Below are positions 31,001 through 40,079 of a stretch of DNA of 64,000 nt, in pieces; within the stretch, counting starts at the first letter, position 1; every line of letters begins with the position of its first letter. Source of the stretch: Paulinella micropora (lineage: Eukaryota > Cercozoa > Imbricatea > Euglyphida). The translations under genes and the position numbers were made by a program. The stretch covers positions 787,623 through 851,622 of the forward strand of contig BJOX01000049.1 in assembly GCA_009731375.1 (NCBI GenBank), read 5' to 3'. Below the pieces are notes generated by a model that ran no database searches, had not been told where the DNA came from, and worked only from the letters and a program-made list of their open reading frames with translations.

Positions 31001-31260
31001 GCTTTGACTTCGTCGTTTTCCCTCACTCGTTGCTCTGTATAGTATAAATTTTTTCCTTCTTTGATGTCCTTCGTTGATTTTAAAGCGAGACGTGTGTCAA
31101 ATCGCGCATCTGTATAATAAAGATTTATTGGGTCGGAATCTTCTGGCACTCTGTCTGTATTCAGACCGACTATGTTCGTGTTCGTTAAGTCTAAGTTTGC
31201 GATTGATAGGCTGTCTGTCGCGATTTCTGACAAGCCGAGTAATGATTTACATTGACTCAT
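28013..31260 (-). pseudogene. Giant fibre protein with C-terminal S74 chaperone domain
   Basis: It starts at ATG 31260 just after a TATATATCA-type string. Frames change near 30540, 29820 and 28380 but the coding signal is continuous for 3.2 kb (about 1,080 residues). The N-terminal 230 residues contain LYYTDARFDTRLALKS and YTEQRVREN, which are typical of tail-fibre shafts. Then come repeated modules of the type GSID(T/S)HSDV(I/T)I ... DNQLL ... TGGxNxxN ... T.G.KT(F/Y)S. The C-terminus carries QYSDRRKKEDIKE and RTGLIAQELEDIL, the S74 endosialidase-type intramolecular chaperone with its cleavage-site Ser, and a closing coiled coil. It should trimerise and self-cleave, acting as a receptor-binding fibre. 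An S74 fibre is more familiar from phages and some large viruses. Confidence 0.8.
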
Positions 31261-31318
31261 TATATATCAAATAAATATTTAATTTTAAAAATACTAAAAT
31301 ATAATAATCTTAGTATAA

Positions 31319-31803
31319 ATGCCGTCTCCCGAAGCAAGTCGTAAGAAATGGGGTAAAGCTGTGGAAAGTATTAAGAGCAAAAAGCAACATAAGGTTGAAA
31401 TAGCGAAAGAGAAATAGCAAAGTGTAGAAAGGCTTATGTAGGCGATGATGAAGAGATGGAGGAAAAGATAAACCGCATGGCCGAAATGGGTGTTGCTAAT
31501 GATATCATTAATGGAAAAGACCAAGATGGTACACCAGAAGAAAGCAGTGAGAGCGATGAAGAATGTGATTTCACTGATATCATTGCAGAAAAGATGGCTA
31601 AAATGAAAATAAGAAGAAAGAAAGCGGAAGCAAAGAAGAAAGTAAGTAAAAAGCATGTGCCTGAATCTGAACCTGATGAGAGCGAAAGCGAAAGTGAAGA
31701 AAGTGAAGAAGAGCCGAAGCCTAAATCTAAGAAAGGAAATGGTAAGATGTCAAACATATCAGTTAATGTTTATAATCAAGCAGAGAAGCCAAGCAAGAAA
31801 TAA
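31319..31803 (+). CDS. Acidic/basic low-complexity protein, frameshifted
   Basis: ATG at 31319 begins MPSPEASRKKWGKAVES. The frame meets TAG near 31415, while a neighbouring frame continues with CRKAYVGDDEEMEEK and then the ORF from 31456. The remaining sequence is Glu/Lys/Ser-rich, with a predicted coiled coil (DIIAEKMAKMKIRRKKAEAK) and an ESESEESEEE tract. No domain is recognised. It is divergently transcribed from the fibre gene and sits 50 bp before integrase. Confidence 0.45.
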
Positions 31804-31854
31804 AAAAATAATGATGATGTCTCAAAGATGTTTTTAAAATTTTGATAATATATC

Positions 31855-32840
31855 ATGGACTACAAACATAGTCAGCAACAAGAAACTCCTGAGCAGACAG
31901 AGCGGAAAGAAAAACTTGAAGAAGCAATTGAAATACACAAGCAATCAAAGCCAGCTAAGATATGGAACACAATAACTGCCCCCGAGGCTAAACCACTAAG
32001 CCAAGTATTTATTGACTTAATGGATATGTCAAAGGTTGCGACAAAGAAAGGTAATGCTAACTATAATTTCGGACTAGTAGCAATTGATGTATATAGCCGT
32101 CGTGGTTGGATTGAGCCAATTAAAAATAAAACTACAGGTTATGTTTTGGAAGGATTAAAAAATATTTACAAAAGAAGTCCCTAAAAGTATTACTTCATAA
32201 TGGCGGTGAGTTTAAGGGTCAAGTGGCTGAATATTTTAGACAGAACAATATTGAACACAGACCGATTCAAGTAGGCGATCACAGAACAATGGGGATAATA
32301 GATAGATTTATTAGAACAATACGGAATGAATTAAATTTAATATGGGAATTTAATGAAAATTTTCAATGGGTGCCGATTATTCATGAGGTTGTTGATGCTT
32401 ATAATAAAACATACCATACAACAATTAAAGCAGTACCTATTAATGTTTATGAAGGGACTGAAAAAAACACCCAGGAAATATACAGAAATCCTTGAATTAA
32501 TGAATTCCCTAAGGGAACAAGAGTGAGAAAGGAATTAGAAAGAACTATTTTTTCTAAAGGTGATAAACAATTCAGTAAAACTATATGTAAGGTTAAAGGC
32601 CGTAAGTGCTTCAAAGTTATCCTATCTGAAGAAGACTTAGTAAGACCAAGTAAATTATTAAAGACTCATGTTGATGAGCAACCGGAAGAAACGGAACCGG
32701 CAGAGCAATTAGCTGATAAAATTAAACAAATTACTAAAGAGAAAAAAAATACTAATTTATTAAAATCATTAGACGTAAAACCGGAAAACATACGAAGTAG
32801 TGCTAGAATTAAAAAGAAAGTTGAAAAGTTAGACCTTTAA
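31855..32840 (+). pseudogene. Retroviral-type integrase (rve), interrupted
   Basis: ATG at 31855 leads to the integrase core: FIDLMDMSKV (first catalytic Asp), NFGLVAIDVYSRRGWIEPIK, then a break. Near 32198 the expected S-D-N-G-G-E-F block reads TCATAATGGCGGTGAG. Two bases that would encode the second Asp are missing and the frame changes. Sequence resumes with EFKGQVAEYFRQNN and DHRTMGIIDRFIRT, where Asp occupies the third acidic position. A TGA at 32493-32495 interrupts the C-terminal domain (FPKGTRVRKELER, ILSEEDLVRPSKLL). It inserts the element and explains the 6-bp duplication. This copy appears inactive. Confidence 0.85.
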
Positions 32841-33090
32841 TAAAATATTAGTTCACATTAACATTAACTAAAGATACCATATTTAGCATAACATTATTTA
32901 CCTGTATATCCATATTTGGCAAACATAGCACTAGTATAGATCTACAAGTAAATGCTAGTTTAGTTATGCGATAATGAAAATACATCAAAGAAAACTAAGT
33001 AGTGGCAGCGATTGTCATTCCTTAATATATGAATTGGATAAGGAAAAACAATCACAGCTCAATTGCTAATGATGCTAAGCTCTGATTTAA
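32841..33090. other. AT-rich spacer after integrase
   Basis: This is 250 bp without a supported ORF. It contains no hairpin comparable to those at other gene ends. Confidence 0.35.
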
Positions 33091-33860
33091 TCAAGCAACC
33101 TGAGAAGCCTTGTAAATAGTTCTGACAGGCCTGCCGAAATGGGAAACTATTTCTGCCACATTCGGCCAAGACCTGACCATGATGATAGAATCTGGTTCGC
33201 CATTGCCCATCAAAACAACCGCATAGTTAGAAATTTCGGCGGGGGGAGAGCGAAACCCCCACACGATGATAGGAATAGAATTGGGCTTTGCTGCAAAAGA
33301 CCACTTTGCATCCCCAGCCTCCTTGTTTATAACGACCTGAACCTCATGAATTCTGACAACCACATTACGACTACCCTCCGGTCTACCAGTTTTTTTCGCT
33401 CCCTTTTTTCTACTACCCCTAGGCCTATTCCATCAGGTTGCTCAAGGTAGAAATTATTGACACCATCAGTGATTCCCTAATTTGACAGACAATGAAAACA
33501 AAGAATGGAAGAAAAATTATTACCGCCACTGCTTGGTCTGGGGACTTTTTTTCCTCAGTTTGCTACACATACACATACACATAAAACTGAAAAAAACATA
33601 AATGAAATTACCTCATTTTCAGGCTCTTCCCGCTCTGGGTCGTCGCCTCGCTCCTCTTCAGGCTCGTTGTCAGACATCCTACAACACACAAAAAAACAGC
33701 AAGGGTTTGGACTTCTCAACTTGGACACTTTGGGAATTCTGAAAAAGTCCAAGAATGAAAAAAAGAAACAGACAAAAACATGTGATAGAATTTCTGGAAT
33801 TTCTGCTGACAATTTGAAATGCCAATAAAAAGGAAAAGCGAAATTTTTTTTACACCGCAC
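33091..33860 (-). other. Compositionally distinct segment, possible captured split gene
   Basis: On the minus strand ATG near 33677 opens an acidic peptide (MSDNEPEEERGDDPEREEPE) that runs into a GTAATT donor-like site. Further left, a 110-codon open frame begins RPRGSRKKGAKKTGRPEGSR, an AT-hook-like basic stretch. It continues with hydrophobic sequence (NSIPIIVWGFRSPP, NYAVVLMGNGEPDSIIMVRS) to a stop at 33091. The region is more GC-rich and less homopolymeric than its neighbours. A two-exon gene acquired from a host is one reading, a nested repeat another. I recognise no family. Confidence 0.35.
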
Positions 33861-33945
33861 ACCTATAGGCTCAGGTCAATTACATACCTTCTAAATTCTG
33901 GAGTTGGACAACTTTTGCTTTTCAGAGTAGTCTTAATCAGACAAA

Positions 33946-34430
33946 GTGCGAACAAGAATGAGTGATGACGATGGTAGCGATGTAGAGTATGTTGAAAGAG
34001 AAACCACTAATAAGTGGTTAGAAAAATTGAGAGATAAGACATACAGACAGATAATGAAATATAAGACTAATAGCAAAGTAAAACTTGACACTATACAGAG
34101 TAGAAGGAGCAAAAACGTCAAGAATTATTGGAATTGGAGAAACAAGAAAAAGCAGAACAAAATAAATTTTTCGCCATTGAAGAATTGCTAAATCAGAAAA
34201 AAGAAGAAGCAGAACGAAAAGAAAAAATAGATTTGGTAAAAAGAGAAGAAAAGAGAAAAGGTCTGAACAGGAAAAAACAATTACGATTATTTGAGAATTG
34301 GCTAAGTGCCGAAAATCAACCAATGGGAGTTGATGATGAGATTAGAGCAAGAAAGATGATTGAAAGAGGAAAAACAACATATAATGTAATTGAAGAATAT
34401 GAGAGATACAAAAGACAGAGAATTAATTGA
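33946..34430 (+). CDS. Coiled-coil protein near right end, frameshifted
   Basis: ATG at 33946 (or the internal ATG at 33958, MSDDDGSDVEYVERE) starts a frame that slips near 34105. The next frame, open from 34128, gives a long Glu/Lys coiled coil (QEKAEQNKFFAIEELLNQKK, KIDLVKREEKRKGLNRKK). It closes with a short hydrophobic end (QLRLFENWLSAENQPMG). It is the last gene before the right inverted repeat. No known family or catalytic motif is visible. It may be a DNA-binding or structural accessory. Confidence 0.5.
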
Positions 34431-34604
34431 AATAGTAGTTTTCACTACTAACTCCTTTAGCACATAGGAGTATAAACTAGTGTGCTTTCAATTAAAAAAA
34501 AATTGGGCGAAAGCCCTCCTTGTTTGCAAAGGAATTTTATCTACCATACTTGTTGTGTGTGGTAGGTGGTTGAATTGGAGTTGGAAGACGAAAAAGGTAA
34601 ATTT
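34431..34604. other. Right subterminal non-coding region
   Basis: This is 174 bp between the last gene and the inverted repeat. It contains a short stem (AGTAGTTTTCACTACT at 34433-34448) that could end the preceding transcript. There is no ORF. Confidence 0.35.
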
Positions 34605-34758
34605 AATAATAATCATTTACAGATAGCCTTTTTTCTTTCTTTTGTTTGTATGTATTAGTTATAAACAGGTAGACGAAAAACTAAATAACGGCTCTTAGTG
34701 TGGTTTCTCTAGAGAAACTGCACTGAAGATCTGTCCTAAAGTGGCCCCCTATACTACT
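34605..34758 (-). repeat. Polinton right terminal inverted repeat (154 bp)
   Basis: This is the reverse complement of 13035-13188, ending GGCCCCCTATACTACT immediately before the second GTAAAG. Confidence 0.95.
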
Positions 34759-34782
34759 GTAAAGTACGAACCCTCTCGTCCA
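34759..34782 (+). repeat. 5' LTR of gag-only element, right part, with right TSD
   Basis: GTAAAG (34759-34764) repeats the left target site. The sequence then follows the 3' LTR end (TACGAAC.CTCTCGTCCA). The next bases, GTGGGTTATGGGC, would be the primer-binding region. Confidence 0.75.
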
Positions 34783-37623
34783 GTGGGTTATGGGCTTTGG
34801 CAGCGCTTAACTCTGGAGCACTGCAAGCAAGGAAGAAAGAAGACCATCGCCGACCTGGGAGGCGACTGTCAAAAGGGTTGGTGCCACTCCAAAATTGGCA
34901 CACAAAAAGGGAAGCTTCGCAACCCTGTGGCTCGCTTTTGACCGAGTTGTACCTATCCCCGTTTTGGTTAGGTGACCGCGTCGTGGGACAAGGCAAGCAC
35001 ATCAGGCACAACAACTGGTCTGCAACAACTAAGGCAAAAAGCAAAAGGACAGACAGCCTCTAAGACCTCAGACTCATGAGTGCTAGTACTCTAAGAGGCA
35101 CTTTCAAAAACAAAGGCAGTATGACGGAAAAAGGACAATATGACGGGAGAACCCCGTTCAAAGCGTTTCAACGAGAGATGGTTTCGGCCCTAGGGGCAAA
35201 GGGACTCAAGGGGGCACTAAAGACCCTTCAAGAACATATTAAGTTAGTTCATGAGAGTAATGTGAGTGCGTTGCACAGCAAAGGAAAGAAAGTCCCCAAC
35301 TACATGTGGAGGTGGGGAGAGAGAGAGCAGGAAAGCAATCAGCAAGAGAGAGAGAGAGAGAGTAAAGATAGGGTTGAGAGAGGAGGAAGAGGAAGCTGAG
35401 TTAGACTCAGAGTCAGGGTCAGACAGGGAAAACCTTACCTCTTATTTTACTGAGACAGAAAGACAGCCTACGTTAGGGGGAGATAGTGGTGAGAGTAAGC
35501 AAAAGGGAGGAGAAGAGCAGGTGGTGGAGAGGGGGAGAGTGAATAGTCAGCCTTCACCTACTTATTCCACACCAGCAACGACAACAATCAGGACGAAGAG
35601 CAAGGAGCAAGTAGAGGAAAAAGAGAAGAAAGATAGAATGATAGTAGCATATGAGGAGAGTTTGGAGCATGAGATGAAAAGACAGAGAGAGAAAGCTTTT
35701 TCGTTTGTGTTTGATAAGCTAGCAGGTAAAGCCAAGAGGAGTGTGGCAGATTTGGTGAGAGACACCTCACCAGACTTTGGTCAGAACTTGCACACTGTGT
35801 GGGCGAGACTAACCAAAAGGTTTGGTAAGGTGAGTGAGGAAGATGTGCAAGATAAAATAAATGCGATGAATGCATGGACATTTGATGAGGGGTGTGATTA
35901 TGCTCCGCAGCTTGATGCGCTTGTTGCGTTAGATGAAGAGCTAAAGGCAGTAGGCCATAAAGCACCCCACAGAACAATGGAAACAATAATCACTAATGCC
36001 TTGCAAAACCCTGAGTATGCATCAGAGGGGGTGAGAAAGGATTGGGGAGGATGGATGAGCACGCTGAAGATGAATAAGAAGCAGCATGCATGGTCTTTTG
36101 AGGAATGGTGGGAGGAGTTGGAAGAAAGAGCGTTGGAGATAGATAGGAACAAAGAGAGAGAGAGAGAAGATGAAGAAAGAAAAAGCACACACAGGGAAAG
36201 ATGCCAACAAAAGAGAGGAAGGGCAGAGGGTGTGTTTTGGGTTTCAAAGAGAGAGTGGATGCAAGTGGGGGGATGAGTGTCGTTTTGCTCATACAGAGGG
36301 GTCAGTCACTATGCGTAGGGTGCCTGGGGTGTGTTGCCTGTTTGAACAGTCAGGCAGCTGTGATAGATCTAACTGTAGGTTTAAACCCACCACCACTAAT
36401 AAGAAAGGGGGAGGGAAAGGAACAGGAACGAGAAAGAAGACGTGGAAGAAAGGAGAGAAATGTTTCAACTGTAACATGGAGGGGCATGTGTTCTCCGCAT
36501 GTGAAAAGGAATGCAGGATGTGTGGGGGTGAGCATAGACTGCATGAATGTGAAGAGATGAAGAAGGCGAGAGAAGAGCCAGGCCCAGGTGAGAAGGAAGA
36601 ACCGAGAGAGAAGGAAAAGAGAGGAAAAGTGGAACATGGAAAGATAGGAAGGGGGAGTAAGTCAGACACTTCTGACACAGATAGGGGGAGTGAGTCAGAC
36701 ACGGATGAGGAAGGTGAGAAGGTGAAAGCATTAAAAAGGACGATGAGATTTTTGACAGGGCGAGACAGAGTAGGCATGGTAAAGGAGAAGGCCCACATGG
36801 GCAAAGTGATGGTAGTACAAGAGAGAGAAGTATATCGTCAATGTGAGGGGCGAGTGTCAGGTGGGCAGCAATATTTTGTATGCACGCATGACATGGAGAG
36901 TGAGAATGTGTTGTTGCGAGAGGCAGCTTGTGGTTTGTTGAGAGGGCGATTTTGCGGGCTGCATACAGATCAGGAAAGAGAGAGTGAGAGGGAAAGCTTA
37001 GCCCCAGTGATGGGGGAGCAAAACATAATTAACCCACCTAAGCCGTTAGTTGAGAAGGAGAAGAAAGAGAAGGAGAAGCGCTCAAAGCGCAGAAGCAAGA
37101 AAAAGAAGGGGAAAGGAAAGGCTGAGTCCAGTCAGAAGAGCCCAAGGAAAGGGCAAGGTTATTTTATGGAGTCGAAGAACCAAGGTGACTCTAACGACAA
37201 CGACCAACGCGACGGGCATGTGGGAGGCAGCGAAAGCGACAGCAGCGCAGATGCGGACCCGGAGCGGCGATTCCAGCTGGTGGAGCGTGAGGTGCGAAAG
37301 TGGTTCCACGACCCGGGCGGCGGACTACAGCGTCGGCGAGATGGCGGATGGGAGCCGCGAAGTTAAGGGACCCGGCGGCTTCACTGCTGGAAGCAAGCGA
37401 TGGGGGAACGCGCGGTGGGCGGCGTAACAACTGGACTTTTTGATTACTGCGTCAGCATAAGTTAAGTTGGTTAGAGGGATAGTATTGCGTTAGCCTACGG
37501 TGCATATAGTTGTTAGTACGGCTACGGTAATTTCTGAATAGGGCTACACATATTTACCATCATATATGCAAGGTTAGTAGCATAAGGTAGATGGGGACGT
37601 TATTCCTAAATAGGGGGAGCAAT
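34783..37623 (+). mobile_element. Internal region of a gag-only (TR-GAG type) LTR retrotransposon
   Basis: It is bounded by ~200-bp LTRs (split copy 12863-13034 plus 34759-34782, and 37624-37822). The 2.8 kb inside holds one gag and no protease, integrase or RT. A purine-rich TAGGGGGAGCAA precedes the 3' LTR, as a polypurine tract should. Such elements depend on another element for reverse transcription. No flanking duplication was recognised. Confidence 0.7.
35076..37366 (+). pseudogene. Gag with CCCH finger and CCHC knuckles, two frameshifts
   Basis: Three overlapping frames (35076-35399, 35266-36276, 36170-37366) form one Gag. The slips lie in GA-rich runs near 35345 and 36165, so they are probably microsatellite indels. 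The middle segment is helical and capsid-like (KAFSFVFDKLAGKAKRSVAD, WARLTKRFGKVSEEDVQDK). The third contains a classical CCCH finger, CFGFQRESGCKWGDECRFAH (C-x8-C-x5-C-x3-H), then a second Cys cluster. The knuckle CFNCNMEGHVFSAC (C-x2-C-x4-H-x4-C) and the knuckle-like CRMCGGEHRLHEC follow. The C-terminus is highly charged. It packages element RNA, and combining CCCH and CCHC modules is uncommon. Confidence 0.7.
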
Positions 37624-37822
37624 TGATAATTTATAATTAATAATAGTATTTAGTCATCATGTGACCTGCCCACCCCCATGACAATTACCTATTTTTACCT
37701 ATATCACTCTAAGTGTAACGGTGAATTTAATGCCAGGCTTTGGCGGTCTGGGGTTGGGGCACTTAGTGACGTGTCATTATTCAAATCTCTAAGTAAAAGT
37801 AAAATACGAACACTCTCGTCCA
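37624..37822 (+). repeat. 3' LTR of gag-only element (unoccupied Polinton site)
   Basis: It starts TGATAATTTATAATT after a polypurine tract and ends CTCTCGTCCA, about 199 bp. It aligns with the split 5' LTR. It carries AAGTAAAAGTAAAATACGAA, the uninterrupted form of the site occupied by the Polinton in the other LTR. Confidence 0.75.
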
Positions 37823-38126
37823 GTGGATATTATAGTAGTAATGCGAAAATCATAGTTCACGGGGCAGCACAGGTAGATGATTTGCAAAATATGTTGTTTG
37901 CTATTGTGGGAGTGACATATGTACGTGTGCCTGCCTATTGGCAGGAACTCATGCCCCCTGAGTAAGTTTTTCAGAATGTGAAACGCTATATCCGTGCGCC
38001 GCGCAGAGGTTTTGGCACCTTTCGGGAGGAGATTTTGAAGGGACTCGGATTCGCGTGTGGAACTGGCTTAGAGTTTGTAGCTCGCCAGTACACTTTACAG
38101 GATGTGTATTCCACAGTTACTTGATG
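37823..38126 (+). pseudogene. Possible coding remnant next to the LTR
   Basis: One frame stays open across this stretch apart from a single TAA at 37961-37963. It gives KIIVHGAAQVDDLQNMLFAI ... VRVPAYWQELMPPE, then KRYIRAPRRGFGTFREEILK and a TGA at the end. The composition looks protein-like, but no family is recognised. It may be host or older transposon sequence into which the retrotransposon inserted. Confidence 0.3.
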
Positions 38127-38287
38127 TTTAATAATATGTAAATCCAAGTCGATATATATTAATATCAAGTTTATATTGTATGGAAGGCAAACTTTCAAGT
38201 TTACTGACTTATTAAATTTACCGGATCTGTATATTATATATTGATTTCTATCATTGTTGACATACATATACCGGAGTAAACAACTTA
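38127..38287. other. AT-rich non-coding spacer
   Basis: No ORF or repeat is supported. The sequence is AT-rich and leads into the tandem repeat. Confidence 0.3.
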
Positions 38288-38660
38288 AATTATTTATAAT
38301 ATATTACTATTAATATACGTATATACACAGGATACATATATATATATATCATATTAATATGTATAAAAAAAAAAAAGCTAAGTGTATTAAAAAAGGTATG
38401 CTTATAAAAAAAGTTGAAAGTATTAGTATTAAAAAAATTCAACGTATAAAAAAAGTTATGTGTATCAAAAAATTATTTATAATATATTACTATTAATATA
38501 CGTATATACACAGGATATATATATATATATATCATATTAATATGTATAAAAAAAAAAAAAAAAAAAAGCTAAGTGTATAAAAAAAGTTATGCTTATAAAA
38601 AAAGTTGAAAGTATTAGTATTAAAAAAATTCAACGTATAAAAAAAGTTATGTGTATCAAA
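38288..38660. repeat. Tandem duplication of a ~180-bp AT-rich unit
   Basis: The block from ATTTATAATATATTACTATT through a poly-A run to AAAAAAGTTATGTGTATC occurs twice (about 38288-38469 and 38470-38660). The copies differ mainly in A-run and TA-run length. Confidence 0.75.
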
Positions 38661-38863
38661 AAAGGTTAACTTTTTAATAAGATTGAACTTTTGTATAAGA
38701 TACAACTTTTTTATAATTTTTTTTTTATTATTATTATGTGTTCACTTGAATGTCTTCAGTAATAATAGTAATTAACTCTAAACAGGTTGGTATTAATATT
38801 ATTACAAGAAAGCTTACAGAATACCAGGCTGTAATGCCATGTCAATCACCTATGGTGTTGGTC

Positions 38864-39264
38864 TGACATGACCGTGGCAAAATAGCCGATAGCCAATAGT
38901 ATAAAACAATTAGGCCACCTGTACCATATGTACAACGATCTTAATGACTGTAGTAAACACATGTAAATGACTAAATTATGGATATTAATATCTAGATTTT
39001 CGATAATGATGTTAAGATCAAGATTATTGGATAATGTTGGTGTTATATGGGTCAACTTATCTTATTATAAAACGACTTGCTGACATGACCGTGGCAAAAT
39101 AGCCGATAGCCATTAGTGTAAAACAATAAGGCCACCTGCACTATATGTACAACGATCTTAATGACTGTAGTAAACACATGTACATTACTAATATGGAGAT
39201 TAATATCTAGATTACTCGATTATGTTGGTGTTATATGGGTCAACTTATCTTATTATAAAACGAC
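38864..39264. repeat. Tandem duplication of a ~200-bp unit
   Basis: GACATGACCGTGGCAAAATA through GGGTCAACTTATCTTATTAT is present at about 38864-39080 and again at 39082-39264 with small deletions. It is non-coding. Confidence 0.75.
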
Positions 39265-39810
39265 AAGTCGTCAATCATAGTGCCGACTTATCAAAGTTGA
39301 GGTCGGAATCGACTTGTTGTAAAATGCAAATGCGAGAAAACCATCTGTCCCATCTTTCTAATTAAAAAGAGGATTCGTCTGCTTAGCCCGCAGCGACAAG
39401 GCCGCAGTGTGGGTGGGGCAGTGCATGAGCTGACGACTGTCACGACATTCAATATGGCTGAATCAATGATTCCAGATTTGAACTCACTTTCCCAATGCTC
39501 TGCTTGAGATTCAAAAATGCTGAGAGCATGTCATTTAAAAGCTTTGGTGACTTTCCGGAGCTTTCAAACGATAGCTTCAGTATGGCCATAGCACTAGGCT
39601 TGACGGCGAACGAGATCAAAGATGGATGAGAATCAATACAGCCTGTTGAATGTCTGCAGGCAGATCGGCAACTCAGCAGGGGGAACAATCAAAGTGGTGC
39701 GATTTGCATTCTGAACAAATATGACTAGCATTTGTGGTCATGTACTCAATTGAATTAAGTCAATGTTTATCCACATGTCTTTGTATGTGGGTCATGTATT
39801 GTTACGAGGA
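39265..39810. other. Unannotated spacer
   Basis: No convincing gene is seen. An 79-codon minus-strand frame (39449-39688) exists but lacks any supporting feature. Confidence 0.3.
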
Positions 39811-39847
39811 AAAAAAAAAAAAAAAAAAAAGAGAGAGAGAGAGAGAG

Positions 39848-39888
<41 letters not shown>

Positions 39889-39943
39889 AGAGAGAATGAG
39901 AGAGAGAGAGAGAAAGAGAGAGAGAGAATGAGAAAGAGAGAAT

Positions 39944-39983
<40 letters not shown>

Positions 39984-39999
39984 AGAGAGCGAGAGCGAG

Positions 40000-40079
<80 letters not shown>

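Larger units (their letters stand above)
13035..34758. mobile_element. Polinton/Maverick element (integrated virus-like transposon), 21.7 kb
   Basis: It is bounded by 154-bp near-perfect terminal inverted repeats starting AGTAGTATAGGGGGCC and by 6-bp GTAAAG duplications. It is AT-rich relative to its flanks. The genes include protein-primed DNA polymerase B, retroviral-type integrase, FtsK/HerA-like ATPase, adenain-like protease, double-jelly-roll major capsid protein and penton-like minor capsid protein. That is the full defining set of Polintons. Accessory genes include an S74-domain fibre and two DUF3820-like proteins. Left-end genes run rightward, a morphogenesis block (31260 to 19918) runs leftward, and integrase and a coiled-coil gene run rightward. 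Frameshifts interrupt most genes. It is inserted in the 5' LTR of a gag-only retrotransposon, so it is younger than that element. Confidence 0.95.

Noticed and set aside
13903-32500. Reassignment of TAA/TAG to a sense codon (for example Gln) in the Polinton
   Set aside because: Several in-frame TAA/TAG codons occur in pPolB, protease, ATPase and the fibre-like gene. However, an in-frame TGA also interrupts integrase (32493-32495), several genes end cleanly at TAA, and frameshifts are just as common. General decay or sequencing error explains all of it.
37955-37975. A 13-nt intron GTAAGTTTTTCAG in the remnant at 37823-38126
   Set aside because: The ends are perfect splice consensus, but removing 13 nt brings a stop into frame at once, and the length is below known functional introns.
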